Shown: positions 1 through 7,469, counted from the stretch's first letter. The stretch is DNA of 20,216 nucleotides from Candidatus Methanoplasma sp. (GCA_031283015.1 JAITCQ010000082.1:1-20216), one strand, 5' to 3'. Translations and numbers: made by a program. The notes: a model not told the origin generated them from the letters alone.

Positions 1-551
1 CCGCGCCCGGCTATTCCGGCCGACGTGAGTCCGCGGTAGACGCGGTTCTTGTTGTTGCTGTCGCAGATCCAGTTGATCTTCGGGTCGGCCACGATGACCG
101 GGTGCGCCGGATCGACGAGTATGATCTCGTACCACTCCTGCATCCCGTCCGCCCCTACCCAATAGGAGTTGAGCACCTCGAGGTTGGGGTATCTCTTCGC
201 CGCTCTCTCCTCAGCCATTCTCTGGAGGCTCTTTCCAGTGGTTATCTTGTTGATACCCTTTCTCTTTGGCCTCCTTCCGGCAGTGATCGCCCTCTTCCTG
301 AACGAACCCTTCCTCACTCTGCCCCTAACCACTACGTAGCCCTGTTTCGCTTTGTATCCCAGGGCCCTCGCCCTGTCAAGCCTCGTGGGTCTCTCGATCC
401 TAAGGAAGTTCTCTTCTCTCCTCCAAACGATCTTCCTCTCGCGGTTGAGCTCTTTCAAATAACTCTTGCCGGGAACTTTCCATGCGTCCCCGATATAACT
501 GTACATGCTTTTCCCGTTCACCGGGCGCACATCCTGACCTTCGTCGCTCAT
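1..551 (-). CDS. rpl15e: 50S ribosomal protein L15e, C-terminus cut off by window edge
   Basis: Read on the minus strand from ATG at 551-549, the open frame gives about 183 residues and runs off the window without a stop. The protein begins MSDEGQDVRPVNGKSMYSYI and contains WRREENFLRIERPTRLDRA, then LGYKAKQGYVVVRGRVRKGS and the end CDSNNKNRVYRGLTSAGIAG, all typical of eukaryotic/archaeal large-subunit protein L15e, a basic rRNA-binding protein of about 190-195 residues. Only about ten residues should therefore be missing. The start is supported by AAGGTGATTAAG directly upstream (a GGTGAT Shine-Dalgarno) and by a TATA box at 634-641. A second ATG 15 codons in (MYSYIGDAW) is where many homologues start, so the first 15 residues may be a lineage extension. 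The gene is divergent from the pilin-like cluster. Confidence 0.95.
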   Translation of the reverse strand, partial: MSDEGQDVRPVNGKSMYSYIGDAWKVPGKSYLKELNRERKIVWRREENFLRIERPTRLDRARALGYKAKQGYVVVRGRVRKGSFRKRAITAGRRPKRKGINKITTGKSLQRMAEERAAKRYPNLEVLNSYWVGADGMQEWYEIILVDPAHPVIVADPKINWICDSNNKNRVYRGLTSAGIAGR

Positions 552-633
552 CTTAATCACCTTTTCGGATTCACCCAAAGGGCACATTTCCGCCGGAATC
601 TTATGTTCCGTGCTACCGTTCATACAAACGACC

Positions 634-641
634 TATTTAAA
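634..641 (-). promoter_or_regulatory. TATA box of the L15e gene
   Basis: Read on the minus strand this is TTTAAATA, a near-ideal archaeal TATA box in an AT-rich patch (631-650). Transcription would begin about 25 bases downstream, near 610, leaving a leader of roughly 60 bases before the L15e ATG. Called from motif and position only. Confidence 0.6.
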
Positions 642-667
642 TATATTTTAGAAAAACAAAGGATGGG

Positions 668-676
668 CTATAAATA
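668..676 (+). promoter_or_regulatory. TATA box of the first pilin-like gene
   Basis: CTATAAATA on the plus strand lies about 55 bases before the chosen ATG at 730. A start near 700 would leave a short leader carrying the GGAGG at 719-723. Because this box covers the alternative ATG at 676, that upstream start would not be in the transcript, which favours the ATG at 730. Confidence 0.6.
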
Positions 677-729
677 TGGTCAACTCGATTTCACTTTTTG
701 CGAGAGGGGGGCAAAACGGAGGAAGAATA

Positions 730-1404
730 ATGAAAAAAATGATGCAGAAGGACAGATCGGGGATAGCCACCATATTTATCCTTCTTATAGTAATCATCGT
801 GATCGCCGCCGCAGGTGCCGCGGCGTACGTAGTCTTGTCTGACAACAGCGATGACAACGAAGAAAAGGGCAACGGCAACGGCAACGGTAACGGTAACGGT
901 AACGGAAATGGAAACGGAAATGGAAACGGAAACGGAAACGGAGATAACGTATACTTTAAAGTAGGAACAATCTTCGAGTACGAGTTCTCGGTTTCTATAA
1001 CGGGAAACGACCTCCCGACGGACACTGAAATGGTAATAACGAGCAAAATCGAGGTTATCGCCGAGACCGCCACGGACTATACTATCAAGACCACAGCTTC
1101 GATGCCAGGGATGCCAGATCAGGTTAATACCGAGACCATCTCTAAAGAAATACAGGGCGGAGTAGCGGGCGTACCGGAAGGTGCCGTTAATAAAGGCCCC
1201 ACAAATATAACCACCGAATATTATGGTAAGTTGACTTTGGATAAATGGGAGTACAATACAGTATATGATGGTGTGATCGTTAGTGCAGCAGTATACATAG
1301 ACACACATAATGGAGTGGCATACCTGATGCTTGCGTCGGGAACGGCGGACGGAATTACAGTCGAACTCAAAATGGAACTGAAACACTTCCATATTGCCAC
1401 ATAA
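730..1404 (+). CDS. Pilin-like N-anchored surface protein with Gly-Asn repeat (paralog 1)
   Basis: This 224-residue protein has no family I recognise. It starts MKKMMQKDRSG, a short basic segment, followed by a single hydrophobic helix (about residues 12-36). Then come an acidic stretch (about 38-46) and twelve Gly-Asn pairs (47-70), a flexible linker. The extracellular part (about 75-224) is predicted beta-rich from sequence and has no cysteine. The KDRSG-plus-helix N-terminus resembles class III (prepilin peptidase) signal peptides of archaeal pilins; a plain signal anchor is the alternative. Its C-terminal block (WEY...YIDTHNGVAYLM...) matches the repeated module of the two genes that follow, but here it occurs once. 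The ATG at 730 is chosen because GGAGGA lies just upstream and a TATA box covers the in-frame ATG at 676. Confidence 0.8.
   Translation: MKKMMQKDRSGIATIFILLIVIIVIAAAGAAAYVVLSDNSDDNEEKGNGNGNGNGNGNGNGNGNGNGNGNGDNVYFKVGTIFEYEFSVSITGNDLPTDTEMVITSKIEVIAETATDYTIKTTASMPGMPDQVNTETISKEIQGGVAGVPEGAVNKGPTNITTEYYGKLTLDKWEYNTVYDGVIVSAAVYIDTHNGVAYLMLASGTADGITVELKMELKHFHIAT
868..939 (+). repeat. Hexanucleotide array encoding (Gly-Asn)12
   Basis: Twelve in-frame GGN-AAY units. The glycine codons come in blocks: three GGC, then three GGT, then six GGA, with AAT appearing only inside the GGA block. This pattern suggests stepwise local duplication of six-base units (slippage) rather than selection for the peptide alone. 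The product is a flexible hydrophilic linker between membrane helix and outer domain. Confidence 0.9.
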
Positions 1405-1436
1405 AAGCTCAATTAAACCGCTTATAAACATTTTAC

Positions 1437-1464
1437 CAGGCGGAGAAACAACGGTCTCCGCCTG
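1437..1464 (+). terminator. Perfect 10-bp inverted repeat after the first pilin-like gene
   Basis: CAGGCGGAGA (1437-1446) and TCTCCGCCTG (1455-1464) are perfectly complementary with an 8-base loop (AACAACGG), 32 bases after the stop codon. The following sequence is only mildly T-rich. It could be a terminator or 3'-end stabilising hairpin for paralog 1, or a protein-binding palindrome upstream of paralog 2. The structure is clear; the function is inferred. Confidence 0.5.
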
Positions 1465-1531
1465 CACATTTCTCTCAAAGGTCTATGCGGGCCGCACAGG
1501 TCCGGCTAGCCATTATGTTTGAGTTACAGGG

Positions 1532-1540
1532 TTTTTTATA
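1532..1540 (+). promoter_or_regulatory. TATA box of the second pilin-like gene
   Basis: TTTTTTATA lies about 55 bases before the GTG start at 1594, the same spacing as for paralog 1. Transcription would begin near 1565, leaving a leader that includes the strong AGGAGGAGG at 1580-1588. This makes the in-frame ATG at 1519 an unlikely start. Confidence 0.5.
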
Positions 1541-1593
1541 CGCGCAACTCTTCTTTTCGTTCCGTGGGGGACCTACAAAGGAGGAGGAACCTA

Positions 1594-2532
1594 GTGTCAA
1601 ACAAAATAATACAGAAAGACAGGTCCGGGATAGCTACGGTCCTGTTGGTGATAATCATTGTCGCCGTGTTGGTCGTCGCTGCAGGCGCGGCGTATGTCGT
1701 CATGTCCGGCGATGACGATAAAGAGGAGCCCGAAGAAGAAAAACAGACCTTAGCGCCGGGAACGGTAATGAAATACGACATCACCGGCATCGCCGAAACA
1801 CCCATCGAGGGCGAAGTCACCTATATCGGACAGAGCGCGGAACTATACTTTGTTATGCTGAAGATACCGATCAGCGAAACAATGTATTCTGTTCAATATG
1901 ACATATTGCCGAAAAAAGTTCCCAAGGATGCAAAAGTGTCCACGGTCGAAATAGATTTCGAAGGCGGCAAGAAAAAAGTGACGCTGTGGGAGTACTCGAC
2001 CCCGTATCTGCTCGGAGAAAACGCTCAGTCAAAGACATACATCGACCCCTCGATCGGATTGATGTACAAAGATGAAACAACAGTACTGGGAATGACCATA
2101 GTGCAGGTGTTGAAAGAATACACTCCGCAGTGGCAGGAGTCGTTCGAAGAGTCGGAATCTATCGGTATGACCTCTGAGTATGCCGCCAACTACATGGGGC
2201 AGATTTTCAATTTGGACATAGTATGCATCGCCGGCTGCGGGGATGACCAGTTCGGGGTCATGATCGATTTCTCCAAAGTAGGCAGCCCTAGGGCGTATTT
2301 CCTCAGCGACCACCCTCAGGGATTGCCGGTTGATGCCAAATATACGGGAAACGAATATACCTTGGATACAATAGACGGCGAAGGCAAATCCGTTCAGGTC
2401 TGGAACATACTTGACGAAAATGAAAACGGGTACGTATTCTATTATGACCCGGTATCGCACAATGTCTATAGGATGGTCCTAATATCGGGCGCAACGATCG
2501 TCATCTTTGATCTCACCAAGAAACCCGCATGA
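1594..2532 (+). CDS. Pilin-like N-anchored surface protein, two-module (paralog 2)
   Basis: A 312-residue protein starting at GTG 1594, with AAAGGAGGAGG just upstream. Residues 1-12 (through QKDRSG) are basic, 13-37 form one hydrophobic helix, and 39-50 are acidic (DDDKEEPEEE). The rest is probably outside the cell. It contains two copies of one module: about 116-176 (WEY...TYIDPSIGLMYKDET...VQVLKEY) and about 257-309 (VWN...FYYDPVSHNVYRMV...IVIFDLTK). Between them is a CxxxC pair (C211, C215), conserved in paralog 3. It aligns with paralog 3 along its whole length, so the two arose by tandem duplication. No catalytic motif is visible. The N-terminus suggests prepilin-peptidase processing or simple anchoring; the role is unknown, perhaps a surface or appendage component. 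Confidence 0.85.
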   Translation: MSNKIIQKDRSGIATVLLVIIIVAVLVVAAGAAYVVMSGDDDKEEPEEEKQTLAPGTVMKYDITGIAETPIEGEVTYIGQSAELYFVMLKIPISETMYSVQYDILPKKVPKDAKVSTVEIDFEGGKKKVTLWEYSTPYLLGENAQSKTYIDPSIGLMYKDETTVLGMTIVQVLKEYTPQWQESFEESESIGMTSEYAANYMGQIFNLDIVCIAGCGDDQFGVMIDFSKVGSPRAYFLSDHPQGLPVDAKYTGNEYTLDTIDGEGKSVQVWNILDENENGYVFYYDPVSHNVYRMVLISGATIVIFDLTKKPA

Positions 2533-2558
2533 ACACGGGGTAAACGACTTTCAAACGA

Positions 2559-2570
2559 TTTTTATTTTTT
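2559..2570 (+). terminator. T-rich tract after paralog 2
   Basis: Twelve bases, eleven of them T, start 26 bases after the stop of paralog 2; a second T-rich run follows at 2598-2608. Oligo-T tracts are the usual intrinsic termination signal in archaea, which fits separate transcription of each paralog. Confidence 0.5.
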
Positions 2571-2627
2571 CACCAGCTGAAAAGTTCGGCATTCGCTCTT
2601 TTTTGTTTCGCCAGCGTCTAGGATCCC

Positions 2628-2645
2628 CCGCTTTCGATAGCGGGC
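2628..2645 (+). other. Small hairpin just upstream of paralog 3 TATA box
   Basis: CCCGCT (2628-2633) and AGCGGG (2640-2645) form a perfect 6-bp stem with a 6-base loop, ending three bases before TTTATAT (2649-2655). The position, next to the B-recognition/TATA region, would suit a regulator site as well as the tail of a terminator. Role inferred. Confidence 0.35.
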
Positions 2646-2648
2646 CAT

Positions 2649-2655
2649 TTATATG
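2649..2655 (+). promoter_or_regulatory. TATA box of the third pilin-like gene
   Basis: TTTATAT lies 56 bases before the GTG at 2705. The spacing from TATA to start codon is nearly the same in all three paralogs, suggesting the promoter was duplicated with the gene. Confidence 0.5.
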
Positions 2656-2704
2656 CGCATACCGTATGGTGTTCTCGAAAACTTACTGATAGGGAGGGAG
2701 AACG

Positions 2705-3613
2705 GTGGATTTCAGGAAGATAAAGCAGAAAGACAGATCCGGGGTGAGCACAATTCTGGTCATCGTCATCGTTCTGGCGATGGTCGTCGCGGCAGGCGCG
2801 GCGTATGTTGTGCTCTTTGCCGAAGAGAAAGAAACAAGGGAGCCGGCACCGGGAACAATGATGGTATATGAGAGGTCAGTCGAAGGAGAGTCATACGGAA
2901 CGCTTGAACTGTACATCGTCGGACAGAACAAAGACGAGTATTTTGCCATGGCAAAGCAGGTGATAGGCGAGTCAATAACCACAGCGTACGAGTTGTCGTC
3001 AAAGAGAACGGCACTAAAGATAATAGGCACCGAGGATCGAGAAACGATCGATGGCACGATGAAGCTGACGGTATGTGAGTATTCTTTCGATGTGAGCGGA
3101 ACAAAGGTCCAGGTAAAGGCATATATCGATATGTCGAACGGTTTGGTGTATGAGGAAGAAATTACCGCAGGCGGGGCCACCGAAGTGCGGGTACTGAAAG
3201 ACTACGATCTCAAATGGCAGGATTCATATAAGGAATCGAGTCAGATCGGCAAAACTTACAAGTATATTCTGAAGTACAGCGGGTACGAAATAAGCGTTGA
3301 GCTAAAATGCGTTGCAGATTGCGAGAACGATCAGTATGGAATGGTGTACGATTTCATCTATTCCATCTATCCCGACCTGTATTTCGTTTGCGATGGCCCT
3401 GAGGGATTACCCGCGGACGCCGAATATGTGGGAACGAACACCCTGACGGACACGATCGACGGAGATGTGGCGACCCAGATGTTCGAGCTTACGGACGTTT
3501 ACGGCGGCAAGTGGACATTCTATTACGAACCGGACTCAAAGATGGTCTATGAGATCATTATCAACCACAGCGGGGTCGTGCTGACCATCAAGCTTACCGA
3601 AAAGCCCGGGTGA
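2705..3613 (+). CDS. Pilin-like N-anchored surface protein, two-module (paralog 3)
   Basis: A 302-residue protein read from GTG 2705, preceded by AGGGAGGGAG. The N-terminus ends in QKDRSG (about residue 13) and is followed by a hydrophobic helix (14-38) and a short charged linker. The outer region repeats the architecture of paralog 2: a module at about 113-168 (CEY...AYIDMSNGLVYEEE...VRVLKDY), a CxxxC pair (C202, C206), and a second module at about 248-300 ending in LTIKLTEKPG. The linker between helix and APGT is shorter than in paralog 2. No enzyme motif is seen. It is convergent with the DNA polymerase gene, with 38 bases between the stop codons. Function unknown; membrane-anchored surface protein is the safest call. 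Confidence 0.85.
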   Translation: MDFRKIKQKDRSGVSTILVIVIVLAMVVAAGAAYVVLFAEEKETREPAPGTMMVYERSVEGESYGTLELYIVGQNKDEYFAMAKQVIGESITTAYELSSKRTALKIIGTEDRETIDGTMKLTVCEYSFDVSGTKVQVKAYIDMSNGLVYEEEITAGGATEVRVLKDYDLKWQDSYKESSQIGKTYKYILKYSGYEISVELKCVADCENDQYGMVYDFIYSIYPDLYFVCDGPEGLPADAEYVGTNTLTDTIDGDVATQMFELTDVYGGKWTFYYEPDSKMVYEIIINHSGVVLTIKLTEKPG

Positions 3614-3651
3614 ACGCTTAACAAACGTTTTTCAAACATTTTCTCGTTCTT

Positions 3652-6069
3652 TCAAAAGAAATCGTCGAGCCTGGGACCTTTTGAAGCGGTCTTCGGCGCC
3701 GCGGCCTCTTTCTTCTTCTTATCGGGAGCGTCTTTGTGGCCGAACCCCCCGTCGAAGAGCGTCGACTGTTGGCTCCCCATCATCAGATCCTTCTCGTTCC
3801 ACCCGAAGACCTCCGTTATTCTGGAAGCTGTCTGCGCAAGCCTTTCGGCGTAATATTTGAAGTCCGGCTCTCCTTCGAATACGGCGCCGCTGATGTAGGG
3901 TTCGACCTCCTGCGGCACCACGTTCCCGTTGGTGACTACCCACGAGACCTTCATCCCCGGTATGAAGTCGTACCCTTTCTTCACCATCTTCGCCGCCGCC
4001 TGCACGTTGCTCATCCTCTCCGGGTTCTCATATGCGCCCACTCCTCTGCACGTTCTGGATATCACCAGGTCGGAGACGTCCACTTTCTTGGCCATCGTGT
4101 CCTGGATGGTCTTCTTCACGAACGCCGTTGCTTCCTCGTTCTTCTCATCCAGTATCTTTTCGAACAGCTCCATCAAAAGACGGCTCTGAAGATCGAAAGA
4201 ATCAGAACGTCTTATCTCGTATCCTCTTACGAGGAGTTCCTCCGTCCTCACGGGCCAGGCCACTCTCCCCACGTATCTCTTCTTCTTCCCGTGGGAGAAG
4301 AGAGGCTCCAGCAGTTTCTCGAACTCCAGCGTGCCGCCCTCCGTGGAGAACCTCTTCGCCATGCTCTTTCCGAACTCTACGGAGCCGTCCAGGTCGCTGA
4401 CCGGGGATTGCATGAAGACCGAGTCTGTGTCCGAGTAGATGACGGTCACGCCCTCCTTCCCCACCTCCCCTATTATCCTCTTCACGTTATCCCTGGCGAA
4501 TGCCGTGATGGCCGCGCCGATGTTCTTGTCCGTGAATCTGTAGAAGGACGACGCGAACACGCCGTAGAAGGTGTTCATCAGCACCTTGACGGCCTCCTGA
4601 AGGCCGTTGAGGTATTTCCGCTCGGATTCGTCTGAGACGGACCTCATCCGTTCCTTTATCCCGTCCCTTTGAAGCATCAGCCCCTTCAGTATCTTCGGCA
4701 GGATCCCTTCCCGTTTATCCGGAGAAAGGAACTTTGCGCCGGAAGGCGCGGTTATCGTTCCGTGGGGGGAGAGGGTGGTGAAGCAGATGTTCTTCGCGAT
4801 TATCAGCGAAGGATACATGGATTTGAAATCGAGGACGCAGACCCAGTGGTACAGTCCGGGATTCATCGTGTGAACATATCCCCCCTCTATGGGGTCTCCC
4901 GCTTCCCTTCTTCCCGTGAGCGGAACTCCGACCTTCTGCCTGTCCGCCTCCCTGATCAGGAGGGAGTCGGCAAGCTGGGACGATCCTGCGTTCAAAGCGT
5001 CGTCCAGCGGAAGCTTCGCAACGGTCGAGAGGTCCATCCCCTTCCTTACCGTACCGACCTTCAGCAGGATCTTGAGGGCGAGCTCCGCATCTTTCTTACA
5101 ATATTCGATGACCTTTGCGCTGTTGTTCTTCCACTCGTCGTCCATCTTCTTGGGGTCGACGTCAAGCTTTGACTCTCCCAGGACCTGTAGGGAAACGGCG
5201 TTCAGCGTTTCCTGCTTCGGCCGGAGTTCGCGCTTTGCCGCCCACCAGGCGTCCACCACTATCCTGCCTTTCAGTCTCCAGAACCTGTCGTTCACCACCC
5301 TCGGCTGTCCCAGGTCCCTTCCCCAAGGCATGGCGTCCTTCATTTTGTTCGCCGTCGCCCTTTCCATTATCTTTTTGATGTCGTAGTTATCGATGTTGTA
5401 CCCCGTGATGATATCCGGGTCCTCTTTCCTTATCAGTTCCCCGAACTTGATGATGATATCCTTCTCGCCGCCGATGAGCGGCTCGCATATCCGGTATGCG
5501 CCGTCCTCCTCCACCACCGCGCATATGGTGTAGATGTAATCGTGCTGGATGCTGTTCTCGATGTCGAAGGAAAGGAACCTCAGGCCCGGGTCGAAGGATT
5601 CTATGTTCTCGAAGGAGGCCATTTTCATTACGATGTCGGTAGCGTATGCGCCGGGGACCGTTTCCCCGGCGGCCCTTATGCACGAACCCATGTCCATGTC
5701 GTAAACGAACCTGTGATGGAACGGGATATCCGCCGCGAGCACGGCGAAACCCTTCTTCTTCCACTCGTTGCGGTAGTCCGGGACCTTCCAGGGATATTTC
5801 ACGGTAACTTTCAGAACGGCGCGGTCGGACCCTTTGTAAAAAAGGCGGTCCGGGTCCGTCTTTATGACCTCCGTATCCCTTTTCAGGGTCTTCTCCGTTT
5901 CCGCATTCGGATCGACGATGAAGAAGTACGGGTCGAATCCGTAATACAGGAGAGTTATGGACCTCTTGTCCCGGGTCTTGCCGAACAGCTCCACGAACAC
6001 GTTCCCGGCTTCGTCGTTGCTGTACGACGCGGTTATCAATCGGACGTCCACTGTCTCCATGGGTATCAC
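3652..6069 (-). CDS. polB: Family B DNA polymerase (replicative, proofreading)
   Basis: An 805-residue archaeal family B polymerase, the usual length. In order: N-terminal domain; exonuclease motif I FLSFDIEN (D169, E171), Exo II GYNIDNYD (223-230), Exo III YCKKDAELAL (323-332); polymerase motif A DFKSMYPSLI (414-423), motif B KVLMNTFYG (495-503), motif C YSDTDS (545-550), then KKRYVG. All catalytic aspartates are present, so both synthesis and 3'-5' proofreading should work. The C-terminus ends GPRLDDFF, a PCNA-interacting (PIP-like) tail; QQSTLFDGGF about 40 residues earlier is a second PIP-like stretch. The GTG at 6069 overlaps the upstream GTPase stop (GTGA). An ATG at 6060 preceded by GTGATACCC is equally plausible and would drop three residues. 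Confidence 0.97.
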   Translation of the reverse strand: MIPMETVDVRLITASYSNDEAGNVFVELFGKTRDKRSITLLYYGFDPYFFIVDPNAETEKTLKRDTEVIKTDPDRLFYKGSDRAVLKVTVKYPWKVPDYRNEWKKKGFAVLAADIPFHHRFVYDMDMGSCIRAAGETVPGAYATDIVMKMASFENIESFDPGLRFLSFDIENSIQHDYIYTICAVVEEDGAYRICEPLIGGEKDIIIKFGELIRKEDPDIITGYNIDNYDIKKIMERATANKMKDAMPWGRDLGQPRVVNDRFWRLKGRIVVDAWWAAKRELRPKQETLNAVSLQVLGESKLDVDPKKMDDEWKNNSAKVIEYCKKDAELALKILLKVGTVRKGMDLSTVAKLPLDDALNAGSSQLADSLLIREADRQKVGVPLTGRREAGDPIEGGYVHTMNPGLYHWVCVLDFKSMYPSLIIAKNICFTTLSPHGTITAPSGAKFLSPDKREGILPKILKGLMLQRDGIKERMRSVSDESERKYLNGLQEAVKVLMNTFYGVFASSFYRFTDKNIGAAITAFARDNVKRIIGEVGKEGVTVIYSDTDSVFMQSPVSDLDGSVEFGKSMAKRFSTEGGTLEFEKLLEPLFSHGKKKRYVGRVAWPVRTEELLVRGYEIRRSDSFDLQSRLLMELFEKILDEKNEEATAFVKKTIQDTMAKKVDVSDLVISRTCRGVGAYENPERMSNVQAAAKMVKKGYDFIPGMKVSWVVTNGNVVPQEVEPYISGAVFEGEPDFKYYAERLAQTASRITEVFGWNEKDLMMGSQQSTLFDGGFGHKDAPDKKKKEAAAPKTASKGPRLDDFF

Positions 6070-7253
6070 TTGTTGGCCGCTATCCGGATCACGTCCCCCT
6101 CCTGGAGGATGTAGTCGGCTCCGACCGTTCTTTTCGTTCTTGCGTTGATCGCTCTTATGAACTTGTCCCCCAGCTCCGTGTGGACCTTGTAGGCAAGGTC
6201 CTTGGCGGTGGACCCTCTGGGCACAAGGAAGCAGTCGGGCAACACGCGCCCGAAGTGGTCGGTGTATTTTGACTCATCTTCCACCGGATATACCGCGATA
6301 AGGTCCAGCATCCTGAACACGCAGTCCTCCAAACACGTCTGGACCCCGGTGCCTCCGTGTCCTTTCATCTTCTCCGCCATGTATTCAAGGGCCTTCCTCT
6401 GCCCGTCGCTGAGAGCGGCTCCGGACTTGATCGAAAAGCCCGGGTCCCCCGGAACGTAATCAATGAGTCCCGCGGCGCCGGCCTTCTTCAGGGCGAGCTC
6501 CGTCTCCGCAAGGACCGGGACGGCGGCGTCCCCCATCTTTTTCAGCTTGTCAAGGTTCTCCTTCGGAGAGATGTCCGCTTTGTTCATGGCGATGATCATC
6601 GGCTTGGATATCTCCCGCATCTTAACGCAGAGCGCCAGAAGCCGGTCGTCATCCCACAGTGTCGGGTCCTGCGGAAGTTCGACGTGCCTCAGCGCCTCTT
6701 TGATCTGCCCCTCGGTCACGTTCAGGCCCGTGAGTCTCTCATGGAGCACGGTCTCGGGCTTGCTGCCTTGCATCTTCGCCTGCCTGGCGATCTTATTCAG
6801 CCCGTTCTTTATTATCTCTCTCATCCAGAGAGCTATCTCCTTCCGGAGGAAGATCACATCCTCAGAAGGATCGTACTTACCGGGAGCGATGACGTTCCCT
6901 TCGATGTCGGTGGTCCCGCTCGCATCCACGACGTTGATGAACGCGTCCGCCTGCCGGAGATCGTCGAGGAACTTGTTCCCTAATCCTTTCCCTTCCCAAG
7001 CGTCCGGAACGAGGCCCGCCACGTCCAACAGCTCGACGGGGACCATTCTGGTCCCGTTGACGCACGCCGAGTTGTGGGGCGTGCACTGGACGCCAAGGTC
7101 CCTGCACGGACACGGTGCTCTCACATACGCTATACCTTTATTGGGTTCGATCGTCGTGAAAGGGTAATTTGCGATCTCCACCGGCGCCATCGTTGCGGCG
7201 CCGAAGAACGTTGATTTCCCGACATTCGGTTTTCCTACTATGCCGACCTGCAT
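6066..7253 (-). CDS. YchF/OBG-group GTPase with TGS domain
   Basis: A 395-residue translation-associated GTPase. G1 is GKPNVGKST (7-15), the G2 region NYPFTTIEPN (29-38), G3 DVAGLV (77-82) and G4 NKAD (224-227). The intact NKxD predicts GTP use, unlike the bacterial/human YchF-OLA1 branch, whose altered G4 gives ATP preference. A cysteine-rich insert CPCRDLGVQCTPHNSAC (48-64) is visible; I believe it recurs in archaeal members. The C-terminus (about 325-393, ending ILQEGDVIRIAANK) is a TGS domain, commonly RNA or ribosome binding. It is first in a two-gene unit with polB. AGGATCAC precedes the ATG. Function in archaea is not settled; ribosome association is the best guess from the family. Confidence 0.92.
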   Translation of the reverse strand: MQVGIVGKPNVGKSTFFGAATMAPVEIANYPFTTIEPNKGIAYVRAPCPCRDLGVQCTPHNSACVNGTRMVPVELLDVAGLVPDAWEGKGLGNKFLDDLRQADAFINVVDASGTTDIEGNVIAPGKYDPSEDVIFLRKEIALWMREIIKNGLNKIARQAKMQGSKPETVLHERLTGLNVTEGQIKEALRHVELPQDPTLWDDDRLLALCVKMREISKPMIIAMNKADISPKENLDKLKKMGDAAVPVLAETELALKKAGAAGLIDYVPGDPGFSIKSGAALSDGQRKALEYMAEKMKGHGGTGVQTCLEDCVFRMLDLIAVYPVEDESKYTDHFGRVLPDCFLVPRGSTAKDLAYKVHTELGDKFIRAINARTKRTVGADYILQEGDVIRIAANK

Positions 7254-7331
7254 GTGATCCTATCTGTATCGAGCTCATGATGTTATACATTTGCGGACAT
7301 CCGCGCCGCTTCCGGCATTCTCGTCCCGGTT

Positions 7332-7348
7332 CGGCCGCCGGGCGGCCG
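7332..7348. other. GC-rich near-perfect palindrome
   Basis: CGGCCGCC (7332-7339), one central G, GGCGGCCG (7341-7348): an 8-bp inverted repeat with a single-base centre, in the region between the divergent GTPase and ATPase genes. Too tight a loop for a good RNA hairpin unless inner pairs open; a dyad protein-binding site is as likely. Role unknown. Confidence 0.35.
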
Positions 7349-7388
7349 CTGGCCGCACCTGATGTCCGTAACTGCGGGATGCCGATCT

Positions 7389-7445
7389 TTCCCTAGGAAA
7401 ACGCAGTGAAAACCCAAATTATTCCCTAGGAAAACGCAGTGAAAA
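7389..7445. repeat. Exact 24-bp direct repeat, two copies
   Basis: Copies at 7389-7412 and 7422-7445 are identical: TTCCCTAGGAAAAC followed by GCAGTGAAAA. A 9-base spacer (CCCAAATTA) separates them, giving a 33-bp period. Each contains the palindromic core CCTAGG. The second copy ends about a dozen bases before the A-rich TATA-like element of the ATPase gene, so a pair of operator or activator sites is the simplest reading. With only two copies and a 9-base spacer it is not a CRISPR array. Confidence 0.8.
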
Positions 7446-7456
7446 GCGCAGGCCAG

Positions 7457-7469
7457 AAAAATACAAATA
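7457..7469 (+). promoter_or_regulatory. TATA-like element of the DUF4143 ATPase gene
   Basis: AAAAATACAAATA is centred about 22-28 bases before the ATGs at 7485 and 7491, and no Shine-Dalgarno is visible. This geometry suggests a leaderless transcript. Motif-based call. Confidence 0.4.

Noticed and set aside
676..729. Upstream ATG start for the first pilin-like gene
   Set aside because: It overlaps the TATA box, so it would lie upstream of the transcription start; it also lacks a ribosome binding site and breaks the short basic N-terminus shared with the paralogs.
102..842. 246-residue plus-strand frame at the left end
   Set aside because: Most of it is the complement of ribosomal protein L15e and the rest runs out of frame over the start of the first pilin-like gene.
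691..1467. Minus-strand frame with a Val-Ser/Val-Thr repeat
   Set aside because: The repeat is only the complement of the Gly-Asn array; the plus strand has the TATA box, ribosome binding site and paralogs.
7389..7445. Minimal CRISPR array
   Set aside because: Only two repeats, a 9-base spacer and no cas genes in the window; a regulatory direct repeat fits better.
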